A stretch of 8,683 nt of DNA from an uncultured Collinsella sp. GTDB taxonomy: Bacteria; Actinomycetota; Coriobacteriia; Coriobacteriales; Coriobacteriaceae. Every line of letters starts with the position of its first letter. The first letter of the stretch is position 1. Below are positions 5,870 through 8,683 of this stretch, piece by piece. A model generated the notes under the pieces. The model was given only the letters and a program-made list of their open reading frames with translations. It did not search any database and was not told the origin of the DNA. The translations under genes were made by a program, and so were the position numbers. The DNA lies in contig CAADVJ010000117.1 of NCBI GenBank assembly GCA_900752475.1, forward strand, positions 1-8,683, read 5' to 3'.

Positions 5870-6871
5870 ATGACAAATTGCAAACGCTATAAGGTGGCCG
5901 CGATCGACCTGGGAACGGTGTCGTCGCGACTGGTGTTGGCCCAGGTCGAGGGCGGGGCAATCGTGGAATCGTCCAAGCATACCGAGATTACCGATCTGGG
6001 TGAGGGCGTGGACGCGACGGGCCGCTTTTGCGAGGCGGCCGTTGAGCGCGTGCTCGCTGCGTGCCGCATGTTTGTGGACGAGGCTCGTGCCTTTGGGGCC
6101 GCGTGCATCTGCACCACCTGCACGAGCGCCGCGCGTGATGCGTCCAACGCAGCACTGCTGCTGGACGGCCTGCGCGATCTGGGGCTTGAGCCACAGGTGA
6201 TTCCGGGCGAGGTCGAGGCACGCCTGACGTTTTTTGGCGTGGCGCACGACTTTGCCGGCGAGCGCATCATTGTTGCCGATTCGGGCGGCGGATCCACGGA
6301 GCTCGCGACGGGCGTCTATGCGCCGGAGCGTGGCGTCTTTGCGCTGGAGGGAACGCGCTCACTGGACATCGGTTGCCGTCGCGTGACGGAGCGGTTTTTC
6401 TCGGCGCTGCCGCCAACGGACAGTGAACTTGCCGCCGCTGTCGTATGGGCGGGCGAGCAGTTCGGGGCTTACTTTGAGGGCCTGCCTGTCGACTTTGAGC
6501 GCGCCGAGCGCCTCGTCGCGGTGGGCGGTACCGTTACCACGCTCGTGGCGCTGGTCCACGAACTGGAGCCGTACGACTCGAACTTTGTGCACCTGCGCGA
6601 GCTTTCGATGGAGCAGATTTCGGCCGCTATCGAGCGCATGTCTGCGTTGGATGTTGCAGGCATTGCCGCGTTGCCGGGCGTGCAGCCCAAGCGCGCGGGC
6701 GTGATTCTGGCCGGCGCCGTGGGGATTCGCGAGCTCATGCGAGCCGGCGGCTACAAGACGCTCACCGTAAGCGAGAACAGCCTACTCGCTGGCATGGCCG
6801 CCACCATCAACGAGACTCTCGACGGCACAACCCCCACCATCGGCTGGACTCCCAGCCTCAGCGCCCTTTAA
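5870..6871 (+). CDS. Ppx/GppA-family phosphatase
   Basis: The family hydrolyses polyphosphate from its ends (exopolyphosphatase) or pppGpp to ppGpp, with an actin-like ATPase fold. The 333 residues show AIDLGTVSSR (11-20), CTTCTSAARDASN (81-93), the GEVEARLTFFGV segment carrying the conserved glutamates (113-124), DSGGGSTEL (137-145), SLDIGCRRVTERF (164-176) and VAVGGTVTTL (216-225). The length fits the short two-domain type, which lacks the C-terminal helical regulatory domain of E. coli Ppx. The phosphate-binding turn has Val17 where most members have Asn (DxGTNS). GGAGGGGAG lies upstream of the ATG. It is 20 bp after the FtsB-like gene, so they are probably co-transcribed. Which substrate it prefers cannot be read from sequence. 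A 69-bp palindrome starts two bases after its stop. Confidence 0.88.
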   Translation: MTNCKRYKVAAIDLGTVSSRLVLAQVEGGAIVESSKHTEITDLGEGVDATGRFCEAAVERVLAACRMFVDEARAFGAACICTTCTSAARDASNAALLLDGLRDLGLEPQVIPGEVEARLTFFGVAHDFAGERIIVADSGGGSTELATGVYAPERGVFALEGTRSLDIGCRRVTERFFSALPPTDSELAAAVVWAGEQFGAYFEGLPVDFERAERLVAVGGTVTTLVALVHELEPYDSNFVHLRELSMEQISAAIERMSALDVAGIAALPGVQPKRAGVILAGAVGIRELMRAGGYKTLTVSENSLLAGMAATINETLDGTTPTIGWTPSLSAL

Positions 6872-6873
6872 AT

Positions 6874-6942
6874 AAGTTGCGGTGAAATACGGACTAAAAT
6901 CGCCCTTTCGGGCACCAAACAGTCCCTATTTCACCGCAACTC
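6874..6942. repeat. 69-bp palindromic element, copy 2
   Basis: The left arm (6874-6895) begins AAGTTGCGGTGAAATACGG. The right arm (6921-6942) is the inverted copy with a single internal mismatch plus a changed outermost base. The 25-nt centre (6896-6920) holds its own hairpin GCCC-TTTC-GGGC (6902-6913) and ends in CACCAAAC. It fills most of the gap between the ends of two convergent genes. No T-run follows it in either direction, though a bidirectional role in ending transcripts remains possible. Confidence 0.88.
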
Positions 6943-6955
6943 AACAGCCGGCACC

Positions 6956-6983
6956 TGGGGACAGTCCTTGCGGGGCGTCCCCA
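6956..6983. repeat. TGGGGAC inverted repeat with GGGACAGTC motif, copy 2
   Basis: TGGGGAC (6956-6962) and GTCCCCA (6977-6983) form a perfect 7-bp inverted repeat. The left end overlaps GGGACAGTCCTTG, the motif also found at 110-122. It lies seven bases beyond the stop of the minus-strand ATPase. It could act as a weak hairpin at that transcript's end, or be the end of a repeat element. Confidence 0.5.
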
Positions 6984-6989
6984 CAGCGC

Positions 6990-8291
6990 CTATGCCAGCT
7001 TGTCGATCTGCCCAATCTCCCAAAGCGGAATATTGATGAGCATGCCCTCGTCTCTATATGCCGCCAGGGAGCTCCTCACGCAACGCTCGAGTTTGAATTT
7101 TTCGCAGGCTACTTTCAGACTCTTCGCTTTAAGGTTCTCTGCCGCCTTGACCTCAAGCGGAAGCACGGTTCCCGCATGGTCGATGGCAAAGTCGGTTTCG
7201 GCATTGCCGGAGGTAGAGGACCAATACGCGGGAGTTTTGTCCTGGAGCAAAAGCTCCTGCGCGACGTATTGTTCGGTCAGCGAACCTTTGAACTCGGTAA
7301 AAACAGCGGATCCGTTAAGAACGATGGCCGGAGAGAGACCGGAGAGCGCTCCGAGGATGCCGGTGTCGATGCAGAACAGTTTGAAGCCCGAGAGGTCTTC
7401 GTAGCTCGAGAGCGGCGCCTTTAGAGCGGAAGCACGTGGCACCTTATGAACGATTCCGTAGTCCGTGAGCCACTGGAGGCTTTCCTCGAAATCGCGTGCG
7501 CGCGCTCCGGGACGAAGGGCGCCATAGACAAACTTCTTGTTCTCCTTTGCAAGCTGGCCGGGAAGGGATTTCCAAACCAACCTCATGCGCTCGACGATGC
7601 GGGCGGGTGCATGTTTGCCAAAATCGGATTCGTAAGCCTCGATGATTTGCTGTTGAAGCCTTCGGGCTTCGATGAAGTCGCGTGTCTCGGCGAAAGTGGA
7701 GACAACTTCGGGCATACCGCCGACAACAAGGTATTCCTTGAGCAAGTGCTCGAGCTTTTCGGTAACGTTTGCTAGAAGGTTCATGTCTGCGGCAAGGATG
7801 GCGTCGGCGAGCGGGTTGCCGTCGACGGCACGAACGAACTCAGCAAACCCCATGGGACGCATGGTGAGCTGGTCGATTTTGCCGACGGGAAATGACTCGT
7901 TTTCGCGTCGGAGCGCGAGGCCCATATAGGAACCGGCTGCTACGATGTGGTATTCGGGCGCAAGCTCGTTGAAGTACTTGAGCGAGGTGATCCCGCGTGG
8001 CGCTTCTTGGATCTCGTCGAAGATGATGAGCGTGTCTTCCGGCGTTACGGTTTGGCCACGTAGGAGTTCTATCTGGGAGATGATGCGCTTGGGGTCGAGG
8101 TTCCCATCGAACAGCGAGCGTGTGCTCGGCTCGAGCATAAAGTCAAAACGAATGACGTTTCGATACTGCTGGCTTGCGAATTCGTTAAGAAGCCAAGTCT
8201 TTCCTGTCTGGCGGGCTCCCTTAAGCAAGAGAGGTTTGCGATTCGCCCTTGATTTCCAAGCGATAAGTTCACTCATAAGCTGTCGCTGCAT
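6990..8291 (-). CDS. AAA_14/DUF4143-family ATP-binding protein
   Basis: The 433-residue protein has an N-terminal P-loop ATPase domain: Walker A GARQTGKT (25-32), Walker B LIIFDEIQ (88-95) and a VAAGSYMGLAL sensor-like segment (117-127). YLVVGGMPEVV (187-197) marks the transition to the second half. The C-terminal DUF4143 region has CIDTGILGAL (307-316), KGSLTEQYVAQELL (335-348), YWSS..GNAETDFAI (357-370) and LPLEVKAAEN (377-386). The last segments (D367, E380, K382) resemble a PD-(D/E)XK nuclease core. The biological role of the family is not established. It occurs sporadically, often as single accessory genes. The start is the ATG with GGGAGG four bases upstream. Base composition is visibly less GC-rich than eno or mazG, and the gene is bracketed by two palindromic elements, which suggests it was acquired. 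Confidence 0.88.
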   Translation of the reverse strand: MQRQLMSELIAWKSRANRKPLLLKGARQTGKTWLLNEFASQQYRNVIRFDFMLEPSTRSLFDGNLDPKRIISQIELLRGQTVTPEDTLIIFDEIQEAPRGITSLKYFNELAPEYHIVAAGSYMGLALRRENESFPVGKIDQLTMRPMGFAEFVRAVDGNPLADAILAADMNLLANVTEKLEHLLKEYLVVGGMPEVVSTFAETRDFIEARRLQQQIIEAYESDFGKHAPARIVERMRLVWKSLPGQLAKENKKFVYGALRPGARARDFEESLQWLTDYGIVHKVPRASALKAPLSSYEDLSGFKLFCIDTGILGALSGLSPAIVLNGSAVFTEFKGSLTEQYVAQELLLQDKTPAYWSSTSGNAETDFAIDHAGTVLPLEVKAAENLKAKSLKVACEKFKLERCVRSSLAAYRDEGMLINIPLWEIGQIDKLA

Positions 8292-8295
8292 ATTG

Positions 8296-8301
8296 CCTCC
8301 C
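8296..8301 (-). promoter_or_regulatory. Ribosome-binding site of the ATPase gene
   Basis: GGGAGG on the minus strand lies four bases before the ATG at 8291, a rather short spacing. An in-frame TTG at 8303 overlaps this site, so it cannot be the start. Confidence 0.6.
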
Positions 8302-8314
8302 AACCCTCTCGGCT

Positions 8315-8320
8315 AGTATA
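8315..8320 (-). promoter_or_regulatory. Possible -10 box of the ATPase gene
   Basis: TATACT on the minus strand lies 23 bp before the start codon. No good -35 is seen. The expected -35 area (about 8337-8344) falls within the first palindrome of the 33-bp tandem array, so a protein bound there would block or assist transcription. Confidence 0.4.
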
Positions 8321-8334
8321 AGGCCATTTGGGAG

Positions 8335-8421
8335 TTTCCATCGGAAAATGTGGGAGACAACCACGTTTTTCCATCGGAAAATGTGGGAGACAGCCACGTT
8401 TTTCCATTGGAAAATGTGGGA
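8335..8421. repeat. 33-bp tandem repeat, 2.6 units, each with a small palindrome
   Basis: Units start at 8335, 8368 and 8401. The first two differ at one base of 33, and the third matches over its first 21 bases except one and then diverges. Each unit begins with TTTCCATCGGAAA or TTTCCATTGGAAA, an inverted repeat, followed by ATGTGGGAGAC. Within the two full units GTGG and CCAC can pair as well. Exact 33-bp spacing places the palindromes on the same face of the helix. The array lies directly upstream of the minus-strand ATPase gene. Confidence 0.88.
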
Positions 8422-8431
8422 ACACCAACCT

Positions 8432-8500
8432 AAGTTGCGGTGGAATAGTTCCTAAATGGGCTGGTAAACTGCCAAAACAGGAACTATTCCACCGCAACTT
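8432..8500. repeat. 69-bp palindromic element, copy 3
   Basis: The left arm (8432-8453) begins AAGTTGCGGTGGAATAG, and the right arm (8479-8500) is its perfect inverted copy; one further base pair extends it on each side. The 25-nt centre (8454-8478) can form GGC...GCC and ends in GCCAAAAC. Inside the arms, TTCCT/AGGAA replaces the GGACT/AGTCC seen in copies 1 and 2. It separates the ATPase upstream region from the right-edge terminator. Confidence 0.9.
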
Positions 8501-8518
8501 AGAGCCCCACCGGCGTGT

Positions 8519-8557
8519 AAAAGAAACGAGCCCGCATCCCTTGGGGACACGGGCTCG
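8519..8557 (-). terminator. Minus-strand intrinsic terminator at right edge
   Basis: CGAGCCCG (8527-8534) and CGGGCTCG (8550-8557) form a perfect 8-bp stem, and TCCC/GGGA pair inside the loop. On the minus strand TTTCTTTT follows the stem. It should end a transcript entering from the right of the window, but I could not identify that gene in the 126 bases available. Confidence 0.7.
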
Positions 8558-8683
8558 AAAGCTCCATATGGTAGGGGCGGTGGGACGTCCGCGCATTTGC
8601 TGCGCAAATGCGCACCGGCTTCGGTCGCCTGCCGGCGCCCTCGCCGGCTCGCTGCGGGCGCTGCGCGTCCGCTTGACGCTCGC
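8558..8683. other. GC-rich hairpin-forming edge, no gene supported
   Basis: A perfect 10-bp-arm hairpin with a three-base loop occupies 8591-8613 (GCGCATTTGC/GCAAATGCGC). A second, GCCGGCG-CCCT-CGCCGGC, occupies 8631-8648. The rest repeats GC-rich trimers. All three minus-strand frames are open here, so a coding end cannot be excluded, but none gives a recognisable protein. Confidence 0.5.

Noticed and set aside
6882..7424. Plus-strand ORF starting inside palindrome copy 2
   Set aside because: It lies opposite the ATPase C-terminus, begins in a repeat, and has no protein pattern.
8335..8421. Possible CRISPR array
   Set aside because: The units abut directly with no spacers, and no cas gene is near.
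6874..8500. Insertion sequence made of the ATPase gene and two palindromes as its ends
   Set aside because: The protein is not a transposase, and the palindromes are each self-inverted rather than a terminal inverted pair. I saw no target-site duplication.
8567..8588. Possible 3' end of a tRNA on the minus strand (TCCCACCGCCCCTACCA)
   Set aside because: It resembles a T-stem, acceptor stem and CCA end followed by a terminator. However, the T-loop and the whole tRNA body are missing upstream, where hairpin sequence stands instead.
8273..8596. A 107-codon minus-strand ORF with an HFPMEKRGCLP tandem peptide
   Set aside because: It runs through a terminator, a 69-bp palindrome and the tandem repeats, and has no ribosome-binding site. 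The repeated peptide is simply the 33-bp unit read in frame.

Overview
The window looks like chromosomal DNA of a high-GC Gram-positive actinobacterium. A gut Coriobacteriia member close to Collinsella is my best guess. The basis is the GC-rich, codon-biased coding sequence, the order mazG - eno - FtsB/DivIC-like - Ppx/GppA known from actinobacteria, and many AT-richer palindromes between genes. The genus is inferred from general familiarity, not from a search.

Layout. Bases 1-223 hold no gene: a C-rich low-complexity edge, then the first copy of a 69-bp palindromic element. A PHP-family phosphoesterase (224-1135, minus) follows. A divergent intergenic region of about 300 bp carries a different, perfect 23-bp-arm palindrome. 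Rightward from there run a free-standing LarC C-terminal domain (1434-1919), a YfcE-like metallophosphoesterase (1993-2541) and MazG (2544-3404), closed by an intrinsic terminator. Enolase (3594-4883) has its own promoter, a short upstream ORF that overlaps its start codon, and a strong terminator. An FtsB/DivIC-like division protein (5079-5849) and a Ppx/GppA phosphatase (5870-6871) form the next rightward unit. On the minus strand, convergent with it, lies an AAA_14/DUF4143 ATPase (6990-8291). This gene is less GC-rich and probably accessory. It is bracketed by two more copies of the 69-bp palindrome and preceded by a 33-bp tandem array of small palindromes. The right edge (8519-8683) holds a minus-strand terminator and GC-rich hairpins, with no gene I can defend.

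How the genes relate. MazG (NTP clean-up), YfcE (phosphodiesterase), enolase (glycolysis), the FtsB-like protein (division) and Ppx/GppA (polyphosphate/ppGpp metabolism) are housekeeping functions in a known actinobacterial neighbourhood. The DUF501 gene that often sits between ftsB and ppx is absent.

The most unusual content is the repeat layer. Three palindromes all have exactly 22-bp arms, a 25-nt centre and 69 bp total length, and their inner arm sequences change together. They look like a mobile or structured element family. The tandem palindromes upstream of the ATPase look like an operator array or another repeat family. Both families are described from this window alone.
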